Below, piece after piece: positions 1-12,642 of a stretch of 64,000 nucleotides of DNA. Each line of letters opens with the position of its first letter. Positions within the stretch are counted from its first letter, which is position 1. The notes under the pieces were generated by a model. The model ran no database searches. It was not told where the DNA came from and worked only from the letters and a program-made list of their open reading frames with translations. Source of the DNA: Rachycentron canadum (taxonomy: Eukaryota; Chordata; Actinopteri; Carangiformes; Rachycentridae); assembly GCA_038496675.1 (NCBI GenBank), contig CM076650.1:17311967-17375966 (forward strand). The letters are read 5' to 3'. A program made the translations under genes and the position numbers.

Positions 1-2288
1 CATTCTGATTAATATTCAGTTCACTTCAGCTAAAAACACACACCCACACCTATCCACTCACAGTATAGACACACCATACCAACAAGAGCAGGCACACTGG
101 CACACACACAATGGACAAACCGGATAAAAATAAAAGTATTTCAGGGCTGTAATTTGTGTAATTACACTTGCCATTGTGATCTTTGTAAATATTGTTTTTT
201 GAAGGGTACGACATAGAAAACAGGCCCAAGGCTCAAATTAAACCATGGACATTGCTGTTTTAACCATACAAAGGTGCTTTGCCTTTGTGATGTTCAGTGA
301 GTTTTTCTTTTTTCTGGAACAGAGAGGAGCAGAGTTTCAGTTTAACTTTGGCTCTTTAACTGGGTCTACATGGCAGCTGTTTTTCTTATCTACATTAAAG
401 GATGGGGAAACTTGAGTATAAATGATTCAAAAATGTGAGCAACATGCAGGCAGCCAGTTTTAAACAAAGTTCCCGCAGTAGCACAGGTAGATGTAATTGG
501 ACCATTTCTAGATCAACCTGGGCCTCACACTGAGAATCTGTGTCTCACTGCTAATTCTGAAGTAGGACATGCATGTTAAGAACAAATGCTAAGACAGATA
601 TTATTCATTTTGATGTGGTGAACTACTTTGCAGTGACACCAGACTGTGGCCCAACTTGACGTTCATTAGGGAGCGTTAAGTCGACATGGCAGATGTTGCA
701 TCCTCTCTGGCCTTCACCCGATTAAGACAGCTGAGTCTGTGGTGTAAAAAGGGACACGGGGGAACAGTGTAACTCGGCTGCTGACTAAGATCTTCGCGTA
801 TAAGTGGCTGTTTTAGAAGACACATTAATTCAGAGTCCTTCGGCGGTAGTTCATGAGGAGGTGAGTACATTTATCATGAAATGCTTTCTTTATAATTAGC
901 TGTACCAACTGCGTGTCAGCACGTCTTTGTTTCCGTTTGCTAGCTTATCAAGTGCACCCCAAGGCTTTGTCACAGGAAATGGAAGCCAGGCAATAACTAT
1001 TGGCAATCGCTTCTTCCATGTTGTCAAACTAATTTCAGGCATTTTATGACAAGAGGATCAATTTGTTTGTAAAAACAGGATTGGCTGTGTCAGCTGGGTG
1101 CTATTTCAGGGGTAATTAAGAAGGATATGGCTTCAAATGATAAAGCAACACCTCTTCTCATTAAAATGTGTCTCTATACTGGGAGGAAGTAGTCCCTCCG
1201 CAGCAGGCGCACGTCAGAGAAGTTGGGGATCAGGGAAAGCATGCAATAAACCTTGAATAAATTAAAATCAATCTTAACTCAGACTGAAGTTTCGTAGCCG
1301 CAACATGTCTCTCCCACTCTCTGGCCTGGAAAACAGTCCTTCTCGCCATCTCCCTGTGAAAATAGTAGCAAAGCCCTGCGCACATACACCCTTTCACACA
1401 CACATATGTTCCTGTGGAGAAAGAGGAGAGAAGGAAGAAGAGAGGAAAATGAGAGACAGGGAAAACAGAGCACGGGCTTGTGAGTCCCTTGTCATTCAAA
1501 ACATGTTTTCAGTGCTGCAATGTCTTTATACTTTGATTTGTAGGTGTCAATTGTTTGGGATTTAAGGAAACATTTAAAAATTGAAGAAGCAAGGATGGAA
1601 TGCCTATTATCTTTCACACATGCACAAAAACAGGAACAAAAGTTGAAAACTGGGTGAATCAAAAGTGAAATTCCTTCTTTACCTCTCTGTGTCTCTGTAC
1701 CTGCTGTCAATCTCTCCCCTTTTGTTGACTTTGGGGGGCGGACGTTGATGTCAACTATAAGGAGTAAACATTTTTGATATTGCTAGATTGGCCAATATTC
1801 CTAATATACATTAATAAGATACATAAACCACATATTCATTCTCTATTAAAATGTAAACTTGCAATGCATGTGTGCAGTGGATTATAGACTTTCACCCATA
1901 AATGGGTACACAACACCCGTGGGCTCATTTACTCATCCTGTTTTTTTTCACACTTTAGCTGGTAACAGCATATCACATTTGCCTATTTTGTCAATAGCCT
2001 ACTTCACTTACAGTAGCAAAACCTGCCAGTCATACACATTCATTCACATCTCATTCAAATGTGGTCACACAACATTTATTTATTTTATCTATTTTTTATT
2101 CATGATGACACATAACTCAGGACTGTATCCTTATGATGCACTGAGTCAGTGGTTAGATAGTAACCATGTCAGTTCAGATGCTCCTGACATACAGTAACAC
2201 CTGGGAGCATTACAGACCTCCAACTTTCAAATGAAAACACAAGCACCTTAAAAGTTAAAAAACTAGTGTTGGTGGAAACAGTAAAATC

Positions 2289-2290
<2 letters not shown>
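1..2290. other. Non-coding stretch, nothing recognised
   Basis: I see no gene, RNA or mobile-element signature here. Sequence is AT-rich and apparently unique. A purine-rich patch lies at about 1417-1477. The few open frames are short (under about 115 codons), occur on both strands and resemble no protein family. This could be intron or intergenic DNA. Confidence 0.6.
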
Positions 2291-2350
<60 letters not shown>

Positions 2351-2372
2351 TAGGGTGTATATACATAGATAT

Positions 2373-2447
<75 letters not shown>
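2291..2447. repeat. Compound microsatellite (GATA)15 ... (CT)17 ... (TA)n
   Basis: Fifteen perfect GATA units occupy 2291-2350. A short AT-rich spacer follows, then a CT run at 2376-2409 and a TA run at about 2409-2447. Three unrelated repeat units abut within 157 bp. Open frames read through it as Tyr-Ile or Arg-Glu runs and are not genes. GATA arrays are common and highly length-variable in fish genomes. Confidence 0.97.
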
Positions 2448-2451
<4 letters not shown>

Positions 2452-2820
2452 CTGATATAATCGGTCTGAAATGGTGGTTTACACATACCATCATACACAT
2501 ATATTAGGCACATGCTATTACAAATGCACTCAGCTCCTGGCACTTCAAATTGATTTCTATTTTAAATTGAATTGAATTGACCTCAGACCTGGTGGAGACA
2601 GAAACTAACTTGATGATGTAAGTGAAGTCCAAATAGCAATCAGTCAGTGTCCATCTCAATCAGGCCATATCCTGTCCATACGCTGACTCCAGGAACTTCT
2701 CCTTTCAACTTATCTCTTTCACTTCCCCTTGTCTGCCTGCCAGACTGGAAGAAAGAGCAGTGGACTGGGCAAATGCCTTGGCCTCTACAGGGTATTCAGA
2801 CAAACAGTGCCCAAACACAT
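2448..2820. other. Non-coding spacer, nothing recognised
   Basis: This is unique AT-rich sequence between the compound microsatellite and the AC array. No coding or repeat signature is visible. Confidence 0.55.
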
Positions 2821-2826
2821 ACACAC

Positions 2827-2899
<73 letters not shown>
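2821..2899 (+). repeat. (AC)n microsatellite
   Basis: About 39 AC units with one G interruption near 2831. It faces a TG array 114 bp downstream, so the two arrays are complementary on the same strand. Confidence 0.97.
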
Positions 2900-2901
<2 letters not shown>

Positions 2902-3010
2902 GCCACAGTTTTTGTTTGGAAAAGGTTTCATCCTCAGCCTATTATTTACAGTCTGCTGGTGACAACTCCCTACACTGTACACAGAGCTGGTGTGTATGTG
3001 TATGTGTGTC

Positions 3011-3012
<2 letters not shown>

Positions 3013-3060
<48 letters not shown>
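3013..3060 (+). repeat. (TG)24 microsatellite
   Basis: A perfect TG run. With the AC array at 2821-2899 it forms a potential long hairpin around a 113-base unique loop. Confidence 0.97.
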
Positions 3061-3061
<1 letters not shown>

Positions 3062-3171
3062 TGTGGCACGTAGCACCTTGACTCTTATTGATGTAGGCTT
3101 TCTATTTCTTTGTACACTGGAGACTGGGGAAAGCGCTCCTGGTTAAACTATTCCCTTAAACACATGCAGTT

Positions 3172-3206
3172 TGTGTGTGCGTGTGTTTGTGTGTATGTGT
3201 GTGCAC
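3172..3206 (+). repeat. Imperfect GT-rich tract
   Basis: GT units are interrupted by GC, TT and AT dinucleotides. It is probably a decaying satellite of the neighbouring TG array. Confidence 0.8.
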
Positions 3207-4500
3207 TTGTAAAACTTGTTGAAAATCTTGAAAGTGGTATTTGTAAATAGATTACAACTTAGATGAACATATATTTATTCATATTTAAAGCCCTTATTCT
3301 GACCTGCAGAAATGAACAAAATGCACCGAGGAACAGACGTGTGCACAGTGAGAGGCTGATTTCAATCAGTACTCCTCCTCAAGCTGCACTGAAAAGCCTT
3401 CAAGCATATTGCGCCAGCCTAAACATGTTGCCTATTTAACAGATCCAAATGTGTTTGTCCTCTCAGATGCCTTGAAGGAGCATTTGGACATCACATATTC
3501 TAATGCTGCTTTAATTAAAACTTAATTAAACCTAAATTAGTAAATGACAGGCACTGAGGTTGTGCAGCAGCCAGGGGAAACAAGTCGTTCTCTTTTAGCT
3601 GCATCAGATCATAAATTCCAACCATAGACCAAAGCCATCTAATGGTTGTTGACCTACTGGCCCCAGGGAGACAAGATCATGTTTATCACTGCAAGAAATA
3701 ATAAATACATAAATGTAATTGTAAAAAAGGGGCTCAGATTATCTTCTTTTTAAAGTAAATACATAATGTTCCTTTAAGACTTATGCTGCCTGACCTGCCT
3801 TGATATGGGTTATAATGTAAATGGCAGAATTATCAATCTACTTAATTATTATTACATAACATTTCTATCAGTGACTAAATGTCATCTTTCTGGACCATCT
3901 CCATTAGTCCAGTGTCAGAGACACATAATGAGCACACTATTTTTGCCTCCTGTGACTGTTGCAGCCAATTAGAAACCTCCATCCTGGCCTTGGCACAGTA
4001 TCTTTGTCAGTCAATAGTGTATATAAATATCACAGGGCAGAACAGGCAATTAGTTATATTTAAGCTGTATTCCTCAACACCAAGAACAGAGTGTACTGAA
4101 GAAAACATGAAGATAGGAGACAGTCTGTTCTTCCTTTCTCTCACTCCGAGTTCCTCTCTCCCAGTGATCATTGTTTCTATTGATGAGCAGAGTGAGTTTC
4201 AGTACGTCGGTAAGATCTCCAGTAAGAACTCCTCTATTGATTAGACAGCCTGAATGAGAGGTTGCAGACAAGAGTGGGGATGGAGGGACAGGGGAGACAG
4301 CAAAAGAAAGTCAAGAGGATGGTCTGAGGCTGGCAGAGCCCATAGCTTTATGAATGAGTAATAACTCCTTTCCTTCTTGTTCTACCTCCCTTTACTCCCT
4401 TCCATTTTTACTTTGTGAGCAGGTAGACAGACCTGGTCAACCAGGACTTTGCCTTTTTCACTTTTATTAATAATAATGAGTGATGAAGGGGGACAAAAAC
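3207..4500. other. Non-coding stretch, nothing recognised
   Basis: No gene signature. A small cluster of TTAATTAA/TAATT motifs lies at about 3510-3545. The 121-codon plus-strand frame at 3879-4244 matches no family I know and has no visible splice context, so I treat it as chance. Confidence 0.55.
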
Positions 4501-4661
4501 AGGAGAGAGAAGAGGGGAGGAGGAGAGGAGGAGAGGAGGAGAGGAGGAGAGGAGGAAAGGAGGAAAGGAGGAAAGGAGGAGAGGAGAGGAGAGGAGAGGA
4601 GAGGAGAGGAGAGGAGAGGGGAAGGGAAGGGAGGGGAGAGGAGAGGAGAGAGGAGAGGAGA
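4501..4661 (+). repeat. Unbroken polypurine tract, (GGAGA/GGA)n
   Basis: All 161 bases are A or G on the plus strand. GGAGA, GGA and GGAAA units merge in register. Such polypurine-polypyrimidine tracts, with internal mirror symmetry, can form intramolecular triplex DNA (established knowledge). Both-strand frames translate only as Arg-Glu-Gly or Ser-Pro-Leu runs. Confidence 0.97.
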
Positions 4662-5284
4662 TTGGCGATGGATTTGCAATGCATCAAGATAATTAATCAA
4701 ACTTGGACCATTTTAGCATTTGTATGTCTTACACTATGACTCTAAAACTGAAGCATGTGAGGAAACACATGGCCTGTGCTGGTCACCACAGGCCAACTTA
4801 CCAGTAGGAATAGCAGCAACAGTTTTACTCAAATGACAAACCTGTGATGATAAAAAACTTTGAAATATATGGCAAAATTCAGGAAATGGTGCTGTGAAGA
4901 AAGGCTGCAGACAATTTCAACATGAAAACAGAACAATGACATAAACTTTATTGTTTTTGAGAACAATTCATCAGTTTATGGAGACTTTATTTGAGAATGT
5001 GCAACTGATAATTTGCTGCAATTTCTGTGTGTATTCTCTGAATTCTTGTCAAAACTGAGCTATCTGCTTCCTCCTGTTTGAATGTAACAATATTCAACTC
5101 TTCAGATGAATATTTGTTTCCTTGTTGATGCTAGTGCTCCACCACCACCCTTGTGGCGTGATTAATTCATTAAGATTAGCAAAATGATTTAGTACAGAAA
5201 GGTAATTTCACTAAAAATATCCTGAAGTCACGTTGATTAATCCGGATACAAAATAAATCCTGCTGCCAAGCTTGTCATTAATTG
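4662..5284. other. Non-coding stretch, nothing recognised
   Basis: AT-rich unique sequence between two purine-rich tracts. No coding, RNA or mobile-element signature is seen. Confidence 0.55.
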
Positions 5285-5454
5285 CAGTGAGAAGTGAGGG
5301 AAGAAGGAGAGATGAAAGGGGAGTAGATGAGACAAATGGGTGGAGAGGTGATGAGAAGGGAAGAATCGAAGAAAGGTGAGCAGAGAGGAGGAGAGGAGGA
5401 CATGAAGAGAGGAGAATAGAGGAGAGGAAACAGGAAGGGGGGGTGGAACCTAAG

Positions 5455-5514
<60 letters not shown>

Positions 5515-5651
5515 ACAGTATCAATGTTAACTAAGAGGGAGATGGCATGGTGAGTTAGAAAGAGAGAGAGTAGCGACTGATGAAAAAGATTGATAGAAGA
5601 TGAGCATTTTTGTCCATCCTCTTCCTTTCTTCCCTCTATCCTCCTCTTCCT
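5285..5651 (+). repeat. Purine-rich region with (GA)28 microsatellite
   Basis: Sequence is strongly purine-biased from 5285 to about 5450, then a perfect (GA)28 run covers 5457-5512. From about 5615 to the gap edge the strand switches to pyrimidine-rich. The low-complexity context probably caused the adjoining assembly gap. Confidence 0.9.
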
Positions 5652-6051
5652 NNNNNNNNNNNNNNNNNNNNNNNNNNNNNNNNNNNNNNNNNNNNNNNNN
5701 NNNNNNNNNNNNNNNNNNNNNNNNNNNNNNNNNNNNNNNNNNNNNNNNNNNNNNNNNNNNNNNNNNNNNNNNNNNNNNNNNNNNNNNNNNNNNNNNNNNN
5801 NNNNNNNNNNNNNNNNNNNNNNNNNNNNNNNNNNNNNNNNNNNNNNNNNNNNNNNNNNNNNNNNNNNNNNNNNNNNNNNNNNNNNNNNNNNNNNNNNNNN
5901 NNNNNNNNNNNNNNNNNNNNNNNNNNNNNNNNNNNNNNNNNNNNNNNNNNNNNNNNNNNNNNNNNNNNNNNNNNNNNNNNNNNNNNNNNNNNNNNNNNNN
6001 NNNNNNNNNNNNNNNNNNNNNNNNNNNNNNNNNNNNNNNNNNNNNNNNNNN
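5652..6051. other. Assembly gap (400 N)
   Basis: Exactly 400 consecutive N. The left edge is a pyrimidine-rich tract and the right edge a CA microsatellite, so the missing sequence is probably simple repeat. Open frames crossing it are meaningless. Confidence 0.99.
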
Positions 6052-6075
6052 CCCACACACACACACACACACACC
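6052..6075 (+). repeat. (CA)n microsatellite at gap edge
   Basis: A CCC then CA run emerges directly from the gap, so its true length is unknown. Confidence 0.9.
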
Positions 6076-8548
6076 CATTTTCTCTTCTCCTTTTTCTTCT
6101 TTCCCTTCATCTGCTGTCATTTTTCCAACAGGCAATTATATGTTATGAATAAATGTGATGAAGCAAAGCTGCATGTGGCCTTGCTAATCTGAGGTGAAGG
6201 TTTGTAATACAGAAATCTGTCACTGCTATTCACACCCATCAAACCAAAAACCTTCTTTCAGTTAAGTGCATGGCCTGTGCACATGTGTGAGTGTGTTTGC
6301 TTTCTCTTGTAATGACAGTTTCCTCTGCTTGCTCAACATTTGTTTGCCATTCATAGTATTCCACTAGATAATTAATATACATCACCGAGCTAACAGCTGA
6401 CTGTCTAAGATTTTCTTCTTAATGGCTCTTTCTGGAGAGAATCTGAGTTTGGGTGTGTTTTTCAACACTATAAGAAAAAGGTTAATTTATTTCCCATCAT
6501 TGATAAGAGAACTGTGAGGCAAGTGACATTTCTTGGGGAATTTGTTAAAATTAGCAGCAGGCGACACTTAAGGTGGCCCGACACCCACATGCTGATGTTG
6601 TTGAGGAAAAAATTGGTGTGAAATGAATTTTATGCGAAACAGATGCATTAATTTTCATTTGGTACCCACAGCTGATCTGGAAATTCAACAGATCTCATAA
6701 ATCAGAGGGATTAATAATTAGACTGCAGTATGAATTAAAAGTATTAATTATAAAGATCTAGATCCTAAACCGCTGATTGCAAAACTGTAATTTGTATTAA
6801 GATACTGTTTTATAGTGGCTGAAGTGCATGTCTCTATAAAAGTTTAATTAATATTATCACATTTAAGCACTGATCACAAGTTTTGTATCAATACATCAAT
6901 AGTTAAATCAGAAAACAATACACCTTGTGTTGTCAGAATCTGGAAATGGTTCTGCCATTTAATACCACATAGATCAATTTGTAACTTCACTTTGTGTAAA
7001 AACTCTGATGACAATGACACACATGAAACCACATTTAAATAAAACCAGCAGGAAGGAGAATAACGAAGGTTAAAGAAGGATTGTTTTGTGTTTCGTGTTA
7101 GTTTGCTGCTGGGCTTCGATGTGTTTCTTAAATGCTGGGATTGTTGAGGACTGTGTTCTGTTTTCTACATTTTTGACTATGTAAACTGATTTGAGGATAG
7201 AGAGACATGAAAAATAAGAAAAATATGGATAACAAAATTAACAATACAAAAGTAGCAGCCCTAACAAGTATATAAAATATTCACTGGCTATATGAGCTGC
7301 ATCTTCATGGTAATTTTCCTTCAGTTTGTTTGAAGTAAAACAGTAGATCCAACAGATATGTTTTAAAAAAAGGCTAGCCCTCCATATAAAGAGAGTTGGC
7401 GCTTCTCTGCTCTGTGTGCCACCTCCTCATGTCTATTCACGCCTCGAGTGCAACACTGCAAATCTGAGTAATTACATTTAATATTTTACCCACTTAGCTG
7501 GTAGCTCTTAGCCACAGTGACTTACAGTAAGTAAAAACATTAGCTTCAATGAACATCCTCATCTCACTACCACTGCTCTAATGGCACGGACATTACCCCA
7601 GTGAAATGAACAGTATCCTCTGTTTTGGTTTAACCTTGGACACGCGTTCAAAAGACAAATGGAATGTGATGGGTGGTGTGACTATCATTTCTTTATTCCT
7701 TTTCTGTCTTATGGTTTGTTCAATTTCTCTCTCTCGCTCTCTGTCTCTGCTCTTGGTCTCTTTGTCCTTCCTGTTTTTGTCAGTGTGGCTCCTTCTCTCA
7801 GGCCTTTTAACTGAAGTGGCTAGCTGAATAAAATATATCCTCAAAGACCTCTAAAAGGGCTGACAACCTATATTCACTTATCATTGGGTTTATATGGATG
7901 TATTTGCTTAGTGTGTTTGTGTGTCAATATGTATATGTGTGTGCATGTGTGTCTTTAGTCACTCCCACTCACTGGCCTGAACAGTATTATGAGTGTGTCA
8001 TCAGAAAGGTATACTCATTACAATACAGCTGGAGATCTGTTGGTGTCTTTTGTGCATCAATTTCCTCTCAGTTTATTTTCTGAATTTGTAATTTATCGCA
8101 TGTAATGTACAGCTGACATCGTTTCCTGTGTCTGCAGAATGCTTCACTACCCTGGGAGGCTGAGCCAAATCATCAGTAATGTGTTGTGGATGCCAAAAAC
8201 TTAGCACCATGGGAAACATTAACCAGATTTTCTAAGCATTTCTGAACATCGCATTGTCTAATTAAGTGTGATACCTTGCTGTAATTACTCCAAACAAATG
8301 AGACCATGGTGAAGACAGACTTCTTTCAAAGACATTAACATTGCTACAGCAGAGTTGATTAATGAATTGTTAGGTTTTTTTTTGCTTTTGTTTTTTTCAA
8401 AATAAACACCAATGACTGACTCCTCAGTGAGGTTCTGAACAAAGTTCAAGGTTTTCCATTTTAACAGTTATGTAGCCAAGGAGTGAATGTTACCTGCTTG
8501 TAGATTGAAAAATCAATGTCACTGCTCGCACATGCATCCATTTTAATG
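6076..8548. other. Non-coding stretch, nothing recognised
   Basis: No gene signature. AT-rich sequence with repeated TTAATTA/TAATTA motifs lies at about 6700-6860. A short CT-rich patch lies at about 7725-7760. Short open frames on both strands have no recognisable features. Confidence 0.55.
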
Positions 8549-9150
8549 AAAATAATGATAATAATAACTTTATTTATATATCACCTTTGAAAACAAAGTT
8601 TTCTAAATGCTTTGAAATAAGGATCAGAAAAGGACAAAAGCAAACAATTAGACAAAATGCTTCACAATAAAACAGGGACCAGATGCAATGCATGCACACA
8701 CACAAACAGGCACACAGACATAGTAAAGGGGAGGATTTAAATGATAATAATAATAGTAATAACATAAGCAATGAAAGGATAACATAGCAAAGAGTAAAAG
8801 GGGGCCAGGTGAAGTAAAAAGAAATAAAAGAAATAAAACAATGACATCACATAAAAGCAAGTCTATAAAAATGTTTTTAGACCAGAAGGGCTCCACCCGA
8901 GGATCTAAGGCTGCGTACTGGCTCATAAGGGCTTAGTAGTTAACTTATGTAACTTGGAGCCAGGTCGTGGTGCACTTTAAACATTTTAAAAACAGTAAAA
9001 TCTTAAAATCAATTTTAAAACAGGGAGCCAATGGAGGAAAGCAAGGATTAGAGTGATGTCTAGCTGCTGTATTTTGGACTAGTTGGAGGTGGGACAGTGG
9101 CCTGTGATTTATGCCAGAGAGGAGAGAGTTGCAGTAGTCTCATTGTGTTA
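8549..9150 (-). mobile_element. L2-like LINE remnant, 3' end of reverse-transcriptase ORF plus 3' UTR
   Basis: Read on the minus strand, three frames in turn give conserved C-terminal blocks of L2-type non-LTR retrotransposons. These are DYCNSLLSG and LQLVQNTAAR (about 9140 down to 9060), FLHWLPV (about 9037-9023), then APSYIS, LLSPYEPVRSLRSS and GALLV (about 8966-8882). The frame changes and stops mean it is dead. A UTR-like segment follows, ending in the TATATAAATAAAGTT type of 3' terminus and an ATT-rich tail at 8549-8567, as expected for this LINE group. The catalytic part of the reverse transcriptase is absent (5' truncation). Clade assignment rests on recognised blocks only; a related CR1/Rex group is possible. 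Confidence 0.85.
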
Positions 9151-12100
9151 GATTCATTTTAAATAACAGTTGCATCTTTGTTCCTTCTTGACCTCTGTGA
9201 TAAACTGGCAGGCTCATTTATAAAATATAATACAACTGACTTTCTTGAAAATGCACACTGAGCTAGGTCGGTAGCAACGGTTCACATGAAGCAGAAGTAA
9301 AATTATATCTACACACAATTCTGTGATCTAATTTAATGGGTGTACATTTTTGAGATTGAAGCATCTGGAGCAGGAACATCAAAAGGCAGACTCCCAGCTA
9401 AAAGAACCATATTAATATGATCAGCATGGCTGTTTCCCTACTACGCTGTGGCACAAGTAGAGCAAGAAATGGAGGATTAAAAAAAAAATGTTGGTTGCCC
9501 AACAAGTCCTCCAAATAAAGCAACAAAATATGTCATTTGTCCCTGCACTCCAGAATGACTCACCAACCTTATCTTTTCCATCTGCAGACATTCAAACAGA
9601 AAGTCACCTGATTTCTTTTCTTCATCACCACCAATCAAAAGAAAATGTTCCTGAAATTGAAGATGTGATATGAGAATTCATACTCGAGCTACTCTCAAAT
9701 AACGTTCATGCCTATGACAATAGCATTGTCACACTATGATAAGTTGCCTTCACATTTTGTTCAGGTCATTACTAGAACTTCATCATCTTTGTAGGAACAC
9801 AAAGTCTTGTTATAATGCTATAAACAATTCAACCAATTTGATTCCTATAACAAATTTTATTTATTTATTTTTTTTGCATTACAAAACTTAACAGGCAGAA
9901 AACTTTGCCCAAGTACAATAGAGAAAGTTGTCACACCAACAGCTGCCCATGTTCGTCCTCTACCATTGTTTCACTTATCATAATAACTGTATTTGAAATA
10001 GAAAATCCCAATGTATTAAACACCAAAGGCCGATCAGGACCATAAAGTTAAATAAGTGACTCTTTCCTTTGGTTGATTTCTGCTTAGCTGTGCTTTGCTG
10101 TTCATCGAGCATGATAGCAATCTTGCTTTGTGTGACTAATAGACTTTTGAAACACCAGTTAATATATCAGCTCAAGAAAATGATGATGTATAAGAAAGAA
10201 AGCTGGCTGCTTTTCATTTTTGCTTAATTGGGCACTATTGTTCAAGATCCATGGTAGCATTTTTGTTGATTGAATGTTGTTGTTTTTTTCAAATATGCAA
10301 ATTAAATTATTGAGCAAAGCTATCACATTTGTATTGCTGCTGTAGTCTGTATAAAAAACATAATTTCTTTAATCTCATATTCATTTTGCTTGATTGTTTA
10401 CAAAGTGTGGTGGTGCACTTACTTAAAGAGAAACAGACAAACGCAAGCCTCGCTCGCTGCTGTGAAGTCCTAGATACGTCACTGCGACATAAGAAAACCG
10501 TTTGTTTCATTTTGTTTCTGCTTTATTTGCAGTGTATTGCCTGATGTGGTTCCAGCTGATCTAATAACACTTGTGTGACACATCAGTATTCACATCCATC
10601 TTTCCAGTGTGACCACAGGGATGCTTCAGAGTCGACAATAAAGATCAGATTCTATTTGGTTTTATGTAATTACTCATTCTTCATGATTCACAAAGTTTTT
10701 TCATGCAGTGCACAACTTTTAATATTCTATTTCCTCATATGCGTGAATGATAATTAAAGTGTGATTACATGTTACATGAGTAGTTGATTGATATTTGTTA
10801 CACAAATAAAAAAGTCTTTGTAGAAAACAGAACATAATGATTTATTAAGCGATGTGGCAGACATACCAACAACTTCTTTTCCTCTTTCTCAACCTCATTC
10901 TTGCTGATCATCTATTTGTTTGTTACATGGTTAGATGCAGCATTCAGCAGTCATATCCATCATGATTATTTTGTCATTATTGCACATCTGTCAGCAACAG
11001 AAGCGCTGATTCCATCTAATGCTTCCCGATGCATTTTAATTATTAATGCAGCTCTATGACATTGCTGCATTTCGAACATTGACAGTTGAGTTGCTGGCAG
11101 GTGCTTTAGGTACCATTACACCAAATAGCAATATCAAGGGTTTTATTATCAGAAAATCTTCAGGGTCAGATGTTTGCAGGTCTTCTGTGACACTCAATTC
11201 CATCCCTTTCTTTCCAGTAGATTAGATTATGAAGATTATGGCAGATGTTTAAAGTCCTAAAGTCATGAAGTAAATATTTGTCATCTTTTTAGATCAGGCA
11301 TCAAACATGAAATGAATACCACTAAAGACTCACATACCAAATACAAATATTTTTGATTCTTACTCCCAGACTGAATGCATGACAGAATGTAAATTGACTT
11401 GCAAACCCTGCACAAAAAAAAAAAGAATTTTTATTTCATGGTATGTTGTGAGTGGCAGCAAAGAGAAGATGAAAAGGGAGAGGAAATTGTTAGTTTTCCA
11501 AACAAAGAAGGGGAGGTCGAGAGGTGAAAAAGAAAAAAGAAAAATGTTTTTTAGAGAAAGAATGTCAGGGTTGTATGTCTTGCACTCAGAGCACTTATAA
11601 AAAGAAATAAAAACGTATTTTTTGGGGACACAATCTCATCTTAAACCACATAACGAATATAGAAAACTATTGAAATAGTCCTTTTTGACCTGACTCTAGC
11701 AGCAATAATTATTGTTTTTAGAAATGAAGTAGTATTAATGGAAGCTCTTGAAAGTGGAAGCACTGCATAAAAATACTAATAAGGTGGTATTCATTCTGGC
11801 AGCCACTTTTGGGTTCATTTCTCTAAAATGTTGTACAGTTTTGGGTTCCATCCAGTTTCATCCACTTTAGTTTTACGATCTGTGGGGATGGTCTTAGCCA
11901 GTGGATTTAAAACTAAAAACTTCACAACGGTGATAAACCTGACTACAATCAAGGACAAAGTTTACCTTAAACAAATATGGGCTCATTTAAAAATCATGGA
12001 TGAATGTGAAGTTTATAAGACTCCAGTTTGCCCATCTACTTTTCACCTTCATAATTCCACATCATCAGCACATTACATACGAAATATGTGCTTTCTAAGA

Positions 12101-12377
12101 GAAAGAAACATAATTTTTTGCTTTTCTGGAACTGTATCTGTCTTTTATGCCGGTGCATGTTTTTTACATCATTTCTTATTCAGTGTGATTTTACTTCACA
12201 GACTTTGTCAAATTTGAGTCCTAATGCGAATTAAGAGCAACTACAGCGAATGTTAGTTTTCACCCCAGCATGGAGCAGGCAGCTTTGAAGTAATGCTGGA
12301 CTTCACCCATGATACTTTTTTGAAGGATTTCTGCATTTTTTCTCCCTCACTAGGAATTTTAGAGAGAAGTTATGTAT
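9151..12377. other. Non-coding stretch, nothing recognised
   Basis: No gene or mobile-element signature. It contains a short A tract near 11413-11424. The 129-codon plus-strand frame at 11828-12217 has no recognisable domain and lies in AT-rich sequence; I read it as chance. Confidence 0.5.
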
Positions 12378-12383
12378 CACACG

Positions 12384-12470
<87 letters not shown>
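12378..12470 (+). repeat. Interrupted (CA)n microsatellite
   Basis: About 93 bp of CA units, interrupted by CG near 12382 and by AAAC near 12402. Adjacent open frames are Thr-His runs. Confidence 0.96.
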
Positions 12471-12472
<2 letters not shown>

Positions 12473-12605
12473 AATGCAAACTCTCAGAGTAGTGAGTCCC
12501 CGTGTGGAGTGATGACAGTCAGAGGATGAATGACCCAGGAGAATATCACTGTGCTGACACTCTGATAATTACATGCCAATCTCACACACTCTCATTTCCG
12601 CCATC

Positions 12606-12642
12606 GACACACACAAACACACACAAACGCACACAAACACAC
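12606..12642 (+). repeat. Degenerate CA-rich tract
   Basis: CACACAAA-type units repeat four times with one CG change. This is an older, more eroded CA array than its neighbours. Confidence 0.8.

Noticed and set aside
2647..3146. Open frames rich in Thr-His or Cys-Val across the AC and TG arrays
   Set aside because: They are direct translations of dinucleotide repeats, occur on both strands and have no other protein features.
5211..6192. Several long frames of 144-299 codons on both strands
   Set aside because: Most of each frame is the 400-N gap, which carries no stop codons by definition.
11828..12217. Plus-strand frame of 129 codons
   Set aside because: No recognisable domain, AT-rich composition, no splice or promoter context.
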